Source: Secundilactobacillus silagei JCM 19001
GTDB lineage: Bacteria > Bacillota > Bacilli > Lactobacillales > Lactobacillaceae
Direction: 5' to 3'
Assembly (NCBI RefSeq): GCF_002217945.1
Contig: NZ_BCMG01000001.1
Span: 124,001-188,000 of the forward strand
DNA: 64,000 bases
Shown here: positions 7,940 to 16,422 of the stretch, piece after piece
How positions within the stretch are numbered: the first letter of the stretch is position 1
Layout of the letters: each line of letters opens with the position of its first letter
The notes under the pieces: model-generated
Database searches by the model: none
Told to the model about the DNA's origin: nothing
The model's input: the letters and a program-made list of their open reading frames with translations, nothing else
Made by a program: the position numbers and the translations under genes

Positions 7940-8740
7940 ATGATTAAATTAGTGGCTCTGGATCTGGATAATACGTTACTGACCAACGATAAAAAAATCA
8001 GTAAGGTGAACGAACTGGCCTTAAAGAAACTGTCTGCGAAGGGTGTTAAAGTGGTTTTGTGCACTGGCAGACCGATCAATGCCATTTGGCACTATATTGA
8101 ACAGCTGGGGCTGACGGATCCCGCTGATTTTACGATTACCTTTAACGGGGCTTTGGTGATCAATAATACCAGCCGGAAAAACCTGGCTAAACAGGGCTTG
8201 AGTAAGACTGATTTAGTTCCGTTACACGAATTCAGTAAGGCCAACGATTTTCCACTGGATATTTTGAACTTTGACCAGGTTTATCCGATTACGGATCTGG
8301 TTAAATCAACTTATCAGCTGGGTGGCGGGATTAAATTCGAACCCATGACCTTTGATGAGTTGCCTGATCAGCTCTACGCCAAAGTAGTGGCTGCTCAAAA
8401 ACCAGCTATTTTGGATAAAATGGTGGCCGGTTTAACCCCTGAACTTAAAAAACAGTATCACGTTGCCCGTTCGCAACCGCATATTCTGGAATTCTTAAGC
8501 CCCACAACCGATAAGTCAGTCGGGCTGCATGCGTTACTGCAGCATTTTGGCTGGGATGAAAGCAACCTTATGGCCTTTGGTGACGCCGAAAACGATGCCG
8601 GCATGCTGAAGAGCGCCGAAATCGGTGTGGCAATGGCAAATGCACAGCCAGCAATTACCGCTATGACGAAGTATCACACTGGCACTAATGAAGAAGACGG
8701 TGTGGCTGAGTTTGTGGATAAGTATTTTAAATTAGATTAA
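7940..8740 (+). CDS. Cof-type HAD family hydrolase
   Basis: A second HAD phosphatase of the same subfamily, 266 residues from the ATG at 7940. I prefer this ATG to the in-frame GTG at 7931 because the GAGGTGG ribosome site overlaps that GTG. Motif I is DLDNTLL with nucleophile Asp8 and Asp10; the Thr of CTGRP is motif II; GDAENDAGML near residue 213 is motif IV. It is only distantly similar to the gene upstream, so this is not a recent duplication. A strong terminator follows. The substrate is unknown. Confidence 0.9.
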   Translation: MIKLVALDLDNTLLTNDKKISKVNELALKKLSAKGVKVVLCTGRPINAIWHYIEQLGLTDPADFTITFNGALVINNTSRKNLAKQGLSKTDLVPLHEFSKANDFPLDILNFDQVYPITDLVKSTYQLGGGIKFEPMTFDELPDQLYAKVVAAQKPAILDKMVAGLTPELKKQYHVARSQPHILEFLSPTTDKSVGLHALLQHFGWDESNLMAFGDAENDAGMLKSAEIGVAMANAQPAITAMTKYHTGTNEEDGVAEFVDKYFKLD

Positions 8741-8750
8741 ATAGATAATG

Positions 8751-8796
8751 AAAGGGACTCAGGGAAAATGATTTTTCCCCTGAGTCCCTTTTTTAC
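8751..8796 (+). terminator. Intrinsic terminator after the HAD gene
   Basis: The arms AAAGGGACTCAGGG (8751-8764) and CCCTGAGTCCCTTT (8778-8791), with further A-U pairing inside and a tail of six T, make a strong hairpin. Confidence 0.9.
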
Positions 8797-8827
8797 TGCT
8801 TTAAATATCTATTGAGTAAACGTGTTC

Positions 8828-8927
8828 AGAAAGCCTGCTCTCGGCCACCTAACGCAATTAATCACAAAATCCAAAACCGGGATTTTCCGATTAATTGCGT
8901 TAGGTTCTGGGAGCAACCCGGCTTTCT
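8828..8927. repeat. Large three-stem nested hairpin between convergent genes
   Basis: Three stacked perfect or near-perfect stems share one axis: outer 8828-8835 with 8920-8927 (8 bp), middle 8837-8842 with 8909-8914 (6 bp), inner 8848-8863 with 8889-8904 (16 bp) extended by 8866-8872 with 8880-8886 (7 bp). It lies after a conventional terminator and just before the stop codon of the nucleoside hydrolase gene. It has no long U tract. Two other intergenic elements in the window share the design but not the sequence. Confidence 0.8.
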
Positions 8928-8934
8928 TCACACT

Positions 8935-9894
8935 CTAGTTTTTAGCGAATAATCCAGTTAGGTACTTCATAAAGGTTGCCAGATAACGATCCGCATCTAC
9001 GTTGATACCGACGTTCACGTTAGTCTTTGGTTGATCCAAGCGGGCTTGGTCACCAATTGTCCGGCCATAGGTTTCTTTGTCAGTTGAGACAAACATGTTT
9101 AGGCCAAGAGTAGTAACGAGGCTTGGGTCTAAGGCGACCCCAACGGCCAGTGGGTCATGCAAAGCACAACCTGGTACTTGGGGGTTGGTTTCTTCGTAGG
9201 CTTCAATGTAGTAGTCAACGATGTCAGCAAAGGCAGTCCCAGCCTTGGTATTAAGCTCACGCCATTGCGAGGTTTCTTTACGGGTCAAAAGGGTCCGTAA
9301 AGTCACGTCCAGACCAACCATGGTTAATTGCATCGGACTAGTGAAGACCGCGTTAGCTGCTTCAGCATCTTGATTGATGTTGGCTTCGGCATACGCGTTG
9401 ACGTTGCCTTCAACGGTCAAAGCACCGCCCATGAAGGTGACGTTACCGATCTCAGTCGCAATTTCAGGGGCCTTTTCCAATGCCTTAGCCAAGTTGGTCA
9501 TTGGACCAGTTGGAACCAAGGTGAGGTCTTTACCATACTTTTTGACTGAATCGATCAGGAAGTCGACACCGGAAGTGGTCTCTAATTGACGCTTAGGTTC
9601 TGGTAAGTCCACTTGGCCGATTCCGTTTTCACCGTGAATACGAGCACTGACCTGCATCCGGTCGAAGTGGTCACTTGTAAGGGAGTGACTTTCGCCAAGG
9701 TAGACAGGAACGTCAGGCGCACCAAGTAATTCCAAAATCTTCAGTGAGTTGATGCCGCCTTCCTTAACGTAGACGTTACCATATGAACCGATGATACCAA
9801 TCAGATCAACATCGGGTGCTGCTAAGGCGTAGGCAATTGCCATTGAATCGTCGATACCAGTATCCAAATCCAAAATCATTTTTTTTGTAGCCAT
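8935..9894 (-). CDS. Nucleoside hydrolase
   Basis: A cytoplasmic IU-type nucleoside hydrolase that splits ribonucleosides into base and ribose. The calcium-binding signature DLDTGIDD is at residues 9-16 and the second metal and active-site stretch is ALHDPLAVG late in the protein. I start at the ATG at 9894 (319 residues), where GGAGGTTTTCTG gives a good ribosome site; the longer frame to 9930 includes it. The preferred nucleoside is not predictable. The upstream region has a cre-like site next to the -10 box, which fits control of ribose release by carbon catabolite repression. Confidence 0.93.
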   Translation of the reverse strand: MATKKMILDLDTGIDDSMAIAYALAAPDVDLIGIIGSYGNVYVKEGGINSLKILELLGAPDVPVYLGESHSLTSDHFDRMQVSARIHGENGIGQVDLPEPKRQLETTSGVDFLIDSVKKYGKDLTLVPTGPMTNLAKALEKAPEIATEIGNVTFMGGALTVEGNVNAYAEANINQDAEAANAVFTSPMQLTMVGLDVTLRTLLTRKETSQWRELNTKAGTAFADIVDYYIEAYEETNPQVPGCALHDPLAVGVALDPSLVTTLGLNMFVSTDKETYGRTIGDQARLDQPKTNVNVGINVDADRYLATFMKYLTGLFAKN

Positions 9895-9943
9895 CAGAAA
9901 ACCTCCATTGAGTAACTTATACCCAGTCACTCGTTGATATTAT

Positions 9944-9988
9944 TGAAAGCGCTGTACTATACTCTTTAATGATAAATGATGCATCATT
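9944..9988 (-). promoter_or_regulatory. Nucleoside hydrolase control region: cre-like site and 14-bp palindrome
   Basis: TGAAAGCGCTGTAC at 9944-9957 (GTACAGCGCTTTCA on the minus strand) matches the CcpA cre consensus at most conserved positions. A minus-strand -10 box TATAGT lies at 9956-9961, so CcpA would block at or just after the start. AATGATGCATCATT at 9975-9988 is a perfect 14-bp palindrome just upstream of that box and could bind a dedicated regulator. Confidence 0.5.
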
Positions 9989-10145
9989 GAAATACAAGAA
10001 ATTTACGGCGATATTCAGGTATAGTTACCGTATCGGTGGGGTTTAGCCACCGTTAATTTAAGTCGATCCAACTCGTACGGATAGTGACATGTGGTACAAT
10101 ATTTTTATTCAGTGTCAGCAGAGATTCATGAATTTGGAGGGAATT

Positions 10146-11165
10146 ATGACTCAAAATTTATCGGAAGAACAATTGAAAAAGAAGCGTCGTGAAAACCTCC
10201 TGGACGATGCTACCAAAGAACTGAATGAGTGGACCGGGGATGATAATGCGGTTGAGATCCATTTATTCCGGATGTTTTCGGAAGTCTTTAAACGTCATGA
10301 TAAAGATCAAGCGGATGCGCTATTTATTGTTGGCACTAAAACGACGACGCCAAGTCTAGCCGAAGTTTCCTCGGCCCCCGTTAAGCCGTGGGTCTTCTCA
10401 CGGGTGCTAGCACTATTGGGGCTGAGTTTTGGCTTATTGACGTTGTTATTCCTAGTTTTTCACAGCGATAAAGCCGTTCCCGGAATGGTTTTTATTGGGT
10501 CGTTGGCAGTGCCGTTTTCACTGGCAATTATGTTTTTTGAAATTAACGTTTACAAAAATATTTCCGTTTTTCAGGCCACGGAAGTTTTCCTGATTGGTGG
10601 CATTGCATCACTGGTGGCAACCATGGTCTTGTATCAGCTGATTCCGTCTGGAAATGGCGTGGATCTGATGTCCGCGCTGGCCATTGGGTTTATCGAAGAA
10701 ACGGCTAAATTACTGATCATCGGCTATTTTATTAATAGTTTTAGGGTCAATTATATTTTCAATGGCATGTTGATCGGTGCCTGCGTTGGGGCCGGTTTTG
10801 CGGTGTTTGAAACCTCCGGCTATACCGGTGAATTTGGGCTGGTCACACTCTTTGTCAGAAGCTGGCAAGCCATTGGCACGCATACCATTTGGTCCGCAAT
10901 TATTGGCGCAGCGATTATTCTCGCTAAGGGGCGTCATAAACCAGTTAAGGGCAAAACGATGGTTCGACCCAAGTTTTTACGGTTCTACTTGCTGGCGATT
11001 TTACTACATGCCGGCTGGGATTGGCAGGCACCGGTACCGTATTTGGCCGCCTTTGACATTCAAAAATGGCTGATCATCATTGCCGGCTGGATTGCAATCT
11101 TTGTCCTAATCGACGCGGGGTTACGGGAAGTCCGCACCTTGCAGGGACAGCGAATTATTAATTAA
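10146..11165 (+). CDS. PrsW family intramembrane metalloprotease-like protein
   Basis: Start at the ATG at 10146 (MTQNLSEEQL, 339 residues), with GGAGGGAATT upstream; the longer frame from 10089 has no ribosome site. The first 85 residues are charged and cytoplasmic, then about eight hydrophobic helices follow. The PrsW motifs are present: FIEETAKL near residue 183 (Glu-Glu), GAGFAVFE near 218, the His of THTIWSAIIG, and HAGWDW near 287. PrsW proteases cut membrane proteins such as anti-sigma factors, but the target here is unknown. The gene runs on with a very short gap into the reductase gene. Confidence 0.85.
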   Translation: MTQNLSEEQLKKKRRENLLDDATKELNEWTGDDNAVEIHLFRMFSEVFKRHDKDQADALFIVGTKTTTPSLAEVSSAPVKPWVFSRVLALLGLSFGLLTLLFLVFHSDKAVPGMVFIGSLAVPFSLAIMFFEINVYKNISVFQATEVFLIGGIASLVATMVLYQLIPSGNGVDLMSALAIGFIEETAKLLIIGYFINSFRVNYIFNGMLIGACVGAGFAVFETSGYTGEFGLVTLFVRSWQAIGTHTIWSAIIGAAIILAKGRHKPVKGKTMVRPKFLRFYLLAILLHAGWDWQAPVPYLAAFDIQKWLIIIAGWIAIFVLIDAGLREVRTLQGQRIIN

Positions 11166-11185
11166 GATAAATGGAGGAATCGAAG

Positions 11186-12175
11186 TTGGATAAACAGTAT
11201 GATATCACAATTATTGGTGGTGGCCCCGCCGGTATTTTTGCGGGGTTTTACGCGGGATTACACGAAGCTTCTGCGCAGTTGATCGAAAGTTTACCAGTGC
11301 TTGGCGGTCAGGTCAGTGCGTTGTATCCAGAAAAGCGCATCTTGGACGTCGCCGGGATTCCCGATATTCAAGCACAGCAGTTGATCAACCGGCAGATCGA
11401 ACAGTTTCAGCAGTTCCCGGTTGATGTTAAAACGGAGCAGAACGTCACTAACATTGAGCAGACGCCAGAGGGCTTTACTGTAACGACCCCCAAAGAAGTG
11501 ACTCATTCAAAAACGGTGGTAATCGCCGTTGGTAACGGCTCATTTTCACCGCGGCCACTAGTTATTGATAACGTGAAGGAGTTTGAAGGTAAATCACTTT
11601 TTTATGCGATTACTGATTTAGAGCATTTTAAGGGCCACCGGGTATTGATCGCCGGTGGTGGTGATTCAGCTTTAGATGAAGCATTGATGTTGGAACCGGT
11701 AGCGAAGACCGTTCACCTGGTTCACCGGCGCAATGAGTTTCGCGCCTTGGAACACACGGTTGCCCAGGTGAAGAACTCGACCGTTGATATTCAAACACCG
11801 TATATGATCAAGGCGATTGAAAAGACGGCTAGCGGCATGTTAGTGACCATCAAGAAGATGCGGTCTGATGATACGCAAACGATTGAAGTCGATGATGTGA
11901 TCGTGAGCTATGGGTTTACTTCCGACCACAAGATCGTTGATGGCTGGGACATCGACTTAGCTACTGATCACCGGTTATTTAAGGTCAACACTCAGATGGA
12001 GACCAGCGTTCCTGGCATCTACGCCATTGGTGACAGCGTGACTTACCCCGGTAAGCAGGCTTTGATCGCCACAGCTTATGGTGAAGCCCCGATTGCCATT
12101 AATTCAATTATGGCAAAATTGTACCCGAATCGTCGGGGACCGGCGCATTCATCATCGATCATTCGGCAAAAATAA
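11186..12175 (+). CDS. Ferredoxin/flavodoxin-NADP+ reductase, thioredoxin-reductase-like
   Basis: A two-domain FAD/NAD(P) flavoprotein of about 330 residues. FAD motif GGGPAG is at residues 11-16 and the NADP motif GGGDSA near 157; IYAIGDSV is the second FAD motif. There is no CxxC pair, so this is a reductase of the YumC type that passes electrons from NADPH to ferredoxin or flavodoxin rather than to thioredoxin. I choose the TTG at 11186: GGAGG at 11172-11176 is nine bases before it and overlaps the in-frame ATG at 11171. It sits six bases after the PrsW-like gene. Confidence 0.88.
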   Translation: MDKQYDITIIGGGPAGIFAGFYAGLHEASAQLIESLPVLGGQVSALYPEKRILDVAGIPDIQAQQLINRQIEQFQQFPVDVKTEQNVTNIEQTPEGFTVTTPKEVTHSKTVVIAVGNGSFSPRPLVIDNVKEFEGKSLFYAITDLEHFKGHRVLIAGGGDSALDEALMLEPVAKTVHLVHRRNEFRALEHTVAQVKNSTVDIQTPYMIKAIEKTASGMLVTIKKMRSDDTQTIEVDDVIVSYGFTSDHKIVDGWDIDLATDHRLFKVNTQMETSVPGIYAIGDSVTYPGKQALIATAYGEAPIAINSIMAKLYPNRRGPAHSSSIIRQK

Positions 12176-12189
12176 CGTTTATAAAAGAC

Positions 12190-12231
12190 AAAATAGGTTC
12201 GCAGTCCAAACGACTGCGAACCTATTTTTTA
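12190..12231. terminator. Bidirectional terminator between convergent genes
   Basis: A perfect 16-bp stem (12191-12206 with 12212-12227) is flanked by A and T runs and serves the reductase gene on one side and the LtaS-like gene on the other. Confidence 0.9.
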
Positions 12232-12233
12232 TG

Positions 12234-14378
12234 CTACTTATCACCACTGTTAGCATCCGGGTTAGTAATCTTGATCCGGTTAGTATCAGTTGATTTATGA
12301 TGCAATTCTGGCGCATCGGTCTTGTAATCTGATTGCGTAGAGCGATTGCCGTTTTCACTATAGAGACTAGTTGACTTATTTTTTAAGCGACGTTCAATTT
12401 TAATTTCCTTGCTTAAACCATCAGCGTAATTGTACTTTTCCGGATTGATTGGTTTCAGTCCCTTAGGATGGTAGAAGCGCAGCAGGTTCTTTTGGTTAAG
12501 CGAATCAGACAAACTCAGTTCCAGCTTGACCTTGGACTGCATCTGATCGATCTTAGCCTGCAATTCTTTGTTAGGATGCAGTTCCTGACCGGTCTTATTG
12601 TCGTAAACGACCCCGGATAGGCAAGTATACTTGTCGCTGACCCAGTCCTCGTTTCTAAAGGCTACCACGGTGTCGTGTTCCTTTGAAAACAGGTCGGTAC
12701 CGAACTGAATATACTGTTTAGTACTGATACCCAGCAAGTGTAAGAGGGTCGGCAAGACATCAATTTCACCGCCGTACGTATGGTCAATGTAGCCGCCCTT
12801 AGTACCGGGCATGTTAAACATTAACGGGACGCGTTGCAGCTGCGCATTATCAAAGTCATTCCAGGTACTTGGATTTTTACCCAGGGCCTTTGCCAGATTG
12901 GTGTTTTCAGAGTTGGAAATCCCATAGTGGTCACCATACAAAACAATAATGCTCTTCTTATCCAGGCCAGTTTTGTGCAGATAACTGTAAAATTCTTTGA
13001 TGGATTCATCCAGATAGTGGGCCGTCTTAAAGTAGTTATCAACGGTTTTATCGCCAGTATTGGGCGCTTTAAACCCATCATCTTGGTCCTCTTTATCCAG
13101 GGAGAATGGGAAGTGGTTGGTCACCGTTAAGTATTTAACGTAAAATGGCTGCTGCAGGCGCTGCAGGTACTTCACGGAGTCATTGAACAGTAACTTGTCT
13201 TTCAGGCCAAAGCCCAGCGATTTATCGCCTGAGGTATCGTAGTAGCTGGCATCAAAGAAGTATTGGTAACCCAGATTCTTGTAGGTGTTATTCCGGTTCC
13301 AGAAGCTGGCCACGTTACCGTGAAAAACAGCGGTGGTATAGCCGGCTTTTTGTTTCAGGATCGATGGTGCGCCCTGGAAGGTATTATCAGAGCCTAGCTG
13401 AGCGAATAAGGAGCCCTGCGGCAGCCCATACGTGCTGGTTTCCAGCATGTTTTCAGCATCACTGGTCTTACCCTGACCAACTTGGTGGTAGAAATTATTA
13501 AACGCATAGGTTGATTGGCTGTGATAGAGGTGATTCAAAAACGGGGTGACTTCTCGGCCATCGACCTTTTTATCGATCATAAATTGCTGGAAGCTTTCCA
13601 AATGCAAAATGATGACGTTTTTACCCTTGGCTTTACCAAAATAAGCTTGATTGGGTTTCGCGTAATGCCTGTGCACAAATTTAAGGATGTCGTTGAGTTC
13701 GGATTTCTTGGCAGTTGCCCGGACATCACTGTTATGCTGCGTGTTGACAGCATCGTAGATCGTGAAGGAATCCAGACCCAGATATTTGACCACGTAAGAG
13801 CGATCAAAGGTCTTGGTCAGTAACTGCGGCCGGTTCATTTCACTGATCGCCATGTTGAACCCAAAGGCTAAAAAGCCCAGTGAAGTCACCGCGAAGCCTG
13901 CCCGCCAGTTTAATTTGCGAGTGTCAGTTTTGATCTGTCTGGTCAGCAATAAGATGGCAATGATGATCAGGTCGAGCCAAAAGAAAATATCGTGGAAACT
14001 GGTTAGTGCAACAGAACTGCCGCTAAGCCCCTGATTGACCTTGTTGTAGCCCAGCATGGTAGCAACGGTCATGAAGTCGGTGAACTCACGGTAGTAGATG
14101 ACGTTCAAGTAAAGCAGAACGGTGTTTAAAATATCCAGCACAATGATTGACGTGTAAAACAGCCGCGTACGCTTAATATAAAGCGCCAAACTGTAGAAAA
14201 TAATTGCGGTGGGAATTGGATTTAAAATATATAAGATGAACTGTAGCGGATCGTTGAGGGAAACCCGAAAATCAACGAAGTACGCAATCAGTGTTTTTAA
14301 CCAAAAACAAAGCAGCAACAAAGTGGCGAAGCCAATTCGCGTGTTTGTTTTCTGCCATAAGCGTTTCATAAGCTGCAA
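12234..14378 (-). CDS. LtaS-type phosphoglycerol transferase (lipoteichoic acid synthase family)
   Basis: A 714-residue membrane enzyme. Five hydrophobic helices fill the first 190 residues, followed by an extracellular sulfatase-fold domain. Active-site features of LtaS are visible: Glu of LHLESFQ near 262, the nucleophile Thr of GQGKTSDAE near 306, and Asp-His of LYGDHYG near 482. The enzyme polymerises glycerol phosphate from phosphatidylglycerol or modifies related glycolipids. The start is the TTG at 14378, eight bases after AAAGGGAG; the next ATG is nine bases on. After the catalytic domain is a polar, low-complexity tail of about 60 residues. Lactobacilli often have several paralogues, so I leave the exact role open. 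Confidence 0.9.
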   Translation of the reverse strand: MQLMKRLWQKTNTRIGFATLLLLCFWLKTLIAYFVDFRVSLNDPLQFILYILNPIPTAIIFYSLALYIKRTRLFYTSIIVLDILNTVLLYLNVIYYREFTDFMTVATMLGYNKVNQGLSGSSVALTSFHDIFFWLDLIIIAILLLTRQIKTDTRKLNWRAGFAVTSLGFLAFGFNMAISEMNRPQLLTKTFDRSYVVKYLGLDSFTIYDAVNTQHNSDVRATAKKSELNDILKFVHRHYAKPNQAYFGKAKGKNVIILHLESFQQFMIDKKVDGREVTPFLNHLYHSQSTYAFNNFYHQVGQGKTSDAENMLETSTYGLPQGSLFAQLGSDNTFQGAPSILKQKAGYTTAVFHGNVASFWNRNNTYKNLGYQYFFDASYYDTSGDKSLGFGLKDKLLFNDSVKYLQRLQQPFYVKYLTVTNHFPFSLDKEDQDDGFKAPNTGDKTVDNYFKTAHYLDESIKEFYSYLHKTGLDKKSIIVLYGDHYGISNSENTNLAKALGKNPSTWNDFDNAQLQRVPLMFNMPGTKGGYIDHTYGGEIDVLPTLLHLLGISTKQYIQFGTDLFSKEHDTVVAFRNEDWVSDKYTCLSGVVYDNKTGQELHPNKELQAKIDQMQSKVKLELSLSDSLNQKNLLRFYHPKGLKPINPEKYNYADGLSKEIKIERRLKNKSTSLYSENGNRSTQSDYKTDAPELHHKSTDTNRIKITNPDANSGDK

Positions 14379-14572
14379 AATAATGACTCCCTTTAATCGA
14401 CGTATTGATGTTCATTAGTTTAGCAGACTTTTGGACCTTGTGCCTAATAAGCAGTAAAATTTATTAAAATGTAAGAAGTAATCGCTACTGGTTAGCGCTT
14501 CCATTTTTGCCGTTTTGGTTCCCTTCAGATGGTGATATACTTAACGTAATTAAAGAAATGAGGTGTCAATCG

Positions 14573-15229
14573 ATGACTAAACTCAATTTATATGTTGTTC
14601 GTCATGGGCAAACTTATTTTAATATTTACAATAAATTACAGGGCTGGAGTAATTCACCCCTGACGCAAAAGGGAATCGACGGGGCGGTCACGACTGGTAA
14701 ACGGCTGGCTGATATTCACTTCGATGCCGCTTATTGCAGCGATACGACCCGGGCAATGGATACGGCCAAATTGATCCTAAAAGAAAATCGGGCTTCCGCT
14801 ATTAAGGAACCGCAAACGGCCATGTTTTTCCGCGAAGAGTTCTACGGCTATTATGAAGGCAACGATATGGCGCAGGCTTGGTATTTGGCGGGCGCGCCAC
14901 ATGGACTGCCGACCTTTAAGGACATTGTGACCAAATACTCTATCGGCAAGGCCAAGGATTATTTAAAGGCCGCTGACCCCTTTCATCAAGCTGAAAATAA
15001 TGAGGAATATTGGGCACGGGTGGATCAAGGCTTCGATTTGATTCGGCATAATTCCGACTTAAAAGATGGCGATAACGTTTTACTTATTAGTCATGGTAAT
15101 ACCCTGTTAAGTCTAATGGAGCGTTACGGCGGCGGTAAGTACGATGTCACGGTGCGTCCAGCTAACGGTAGTCTGACCAACTTAACGCTGACGGATGATG
15201 ATGTGATCGTGGAGAGTTATAACAAGTAA
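14573..15229 (+). CDS. Histidine phosphatase family protein (phosphoglycerate-mutase-like)
   Basis: Start at the ATG at 14573 (MTKLNLYVVRHGQT, 218 residues), with GAGGTG upstream. The catalytic RHG motif is at residues 10-12, with a second active-site His in LISHGNTLL near 179. Its length and an extended middle segment fit the broad cofactor-dependent mutase/phosphatase group; it lacks enough context to be called glycolytic GpmA. A related gene sits at 54636-55298 on the other strand, with matching segments such as a YFEGNDD-like patch, so the two are paralogues. A large nested hairpin follows. Confidence 0.88.
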   Translation: MTKLNLYVVRHGQTYFNIYNKLQGWSNSPLTQKGIDGAVTTGKRLADIHFDAAYCSDTTRAMDTAKLILKENRASAIKEPQTAMFFREEFYGYYEGNDMAQAWYLAGAPHGLPTFKDIVTKYSIGKAKDYLKAADPFHQAENNEEYWARVDQGFDLIRHNSDLKDGDNVLLISHGNTLLSLMERYGGGKYDVTVRPANGSLTNLTLTDDDVIVESYNK

Positions 15230-15240
15230 CAAGGTGCGAA

Positions 15241-15339
15241 ACCAAGCGGTTAGAGAGCGAAATATAAGAGAAGTCCACCAGAATCCCATGAATTTGGGGA
15301 TTCTGGTGGACTTCTCTTATATGCAGCTCTCTGCTTGGT
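15241..15339. repeat. Large three-stem nested hairpin between convergent genes
   Basis: Three perfect stems share one axis: outer 15241-15247 with 15333-15339 (7 bp), middle 15252-15258 with 15326-15332 (7 bp), and inner 15262-15287 with 15297-15322 (26 bp), closing a 9-base loop. The right-hand outer and middle arms abut without a spacer. There is no long U tract. It fills the gap between the phosphatase gene and the opposing VOC gene and is the only terminator-like structure there. Confidence 0.85.
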
Positions 15340-15364
15340 GTAGCCCGATTAGGCTATATAACAG

Positions 15365-16309
15365 TTAATTTTCAACGTTAAAATTATCCTGTGAGCTAAG
15401 ATCGCCATCATCGCTAAAATCAATGCCTTGCTTAGCGTAATAGTCCATGATCGTCTGCCGCTGTGATTCGAACTTGGGTGGTAAGCCCAGACTATTGCCT
15501 AACGTTAAGATGGGTTCGTCAAGACTGAATCCAGGAGTAGGGGTCGCGAGTTCAATGCGGTTATCGCCGGGTTCACGAATGTAGAGGCTCTTGAACCAGC
15601 CACGGTCACGGTACATTTCAATGTCCCAGCCCTGTTCCTGTGCGAGTTGGTAATACTGTAACAGTTCTTCTTCGTTAGCGACACGTAGAGCCACGTGGTC
15701 GATCGAGCCACGGCCAAAGCGGGTGACTTGCTCAAAGTCGGTGGTTGCCACCAGCTTAATTTGTTCAGCACCCTCTAATTCGACGATATTGTCGGTGACG
15801 GTTAGGTGTAATAATTGCTCGAAAAAGGCTTGTGAAGCGCTTACATCTGGGACGTGCAATTCAGTGCCTAGGAAGCGTGAAATCTGGTATTTAGGATCAA
15901 TACCGTTGTGGGGCACGATCTGCCATTCAGTTAACTGGTTGTCGGTTTCGACCATCGTGATTGGAATTTGATCCGGGTCGTTAAATATCAGTTCATTGCT
16001 GGTCTCCATCGTGGTAATGCCGTTATCAAACAATCGGTCCTTCCAAAACGTCTTGCTGCCGGTTGGAATGGCTAACCGAAAGCCGTTGATAAAATGATTA
16101 CCATCAGTTCTGTGTCCTAATAGCGGCACCACAAAGAAGGTGATCACGGAACCGGGAGTGCCCAGATAGTCACCGTAAAACAAGTGACGAATATGAATGT
16201 TTTCCTGGTTAACGGAATTCTTAACGAGCCGTAAACCTAAGACCTGGGTGTAAAAGTGAATATTTTGTTTGGCATCCTTCGTCAAAAGTGAAATGTGATG
16301 AGTTTGCAT
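15365..16309 (-). CDS. VOC family ring-cleaving dioxygenase-like protein
   Basis: A cytoplasmic protein of 314 residues with two vicinal-oxygen-chelate modules (about 1-140 and 148-290), as in the MhqO/LinE-like group that handles quinones and hydroquinones. The module starts are HHISLLTKDAKQNIHFY and ELHVPDVSASQAFFEQLL; candidate metal ligands are His4 or His5, His of the second module and the Glu of NRIELATP. The substrate is not predictable. It is monocistronic and convergent with the phosphatase gene. Confidence 0.85.
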   Translation of the reverse strand: MQTHHISLLTKDAKQNIHFYTQVLGLRLVKNSVNQENIHIRHLFYGDYLGTPGSVITFFVVPLLGHRTDGNHFINGFRLAIPTGSKTFWKDRLFDNGITTMETSNELIFNDPDQIPITMVETDNQLTEWQIVPHNGIDPKYQISRFLGTELHVPDVSASQAFFEQLLHLTVTDNIVELEGAEQIKLVATTDFEQVTRFGRGSIDHVALRVANEEELLQYYQLAQEQGWDIEMYRDRGWFKSLYIREPGDNRIELATPTPGFSLDEPILTLGNSLGLPPKFESQRQTIMDYYAKQGIDFSDDGDLSSQDNFNVEN

Positions 16310-16422
16310 GACTGCGCCTGCTTTCGTAATATTTTGCCCTCAGTATAGCATATTGGTGCTGGTCCCCGGTGTATTTCGCCTACTAGATATAGGGTATAAT
16401 AAGTGATTAAGGAGTGTGAGTC

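Noticed and set aside
10034-10052. CGGTGG/CCACCG hairpin in the gap before the PrsW-like gene
   Set aside because: A six-base stem without a U run is too short to call a terminator or a regulatory RNA.
13515-13823. Plus-strand frame of 102 codons inside the LtaS-like gene
   Set aside because: Antisense shadow of a well-supported gene, no ribosome site.
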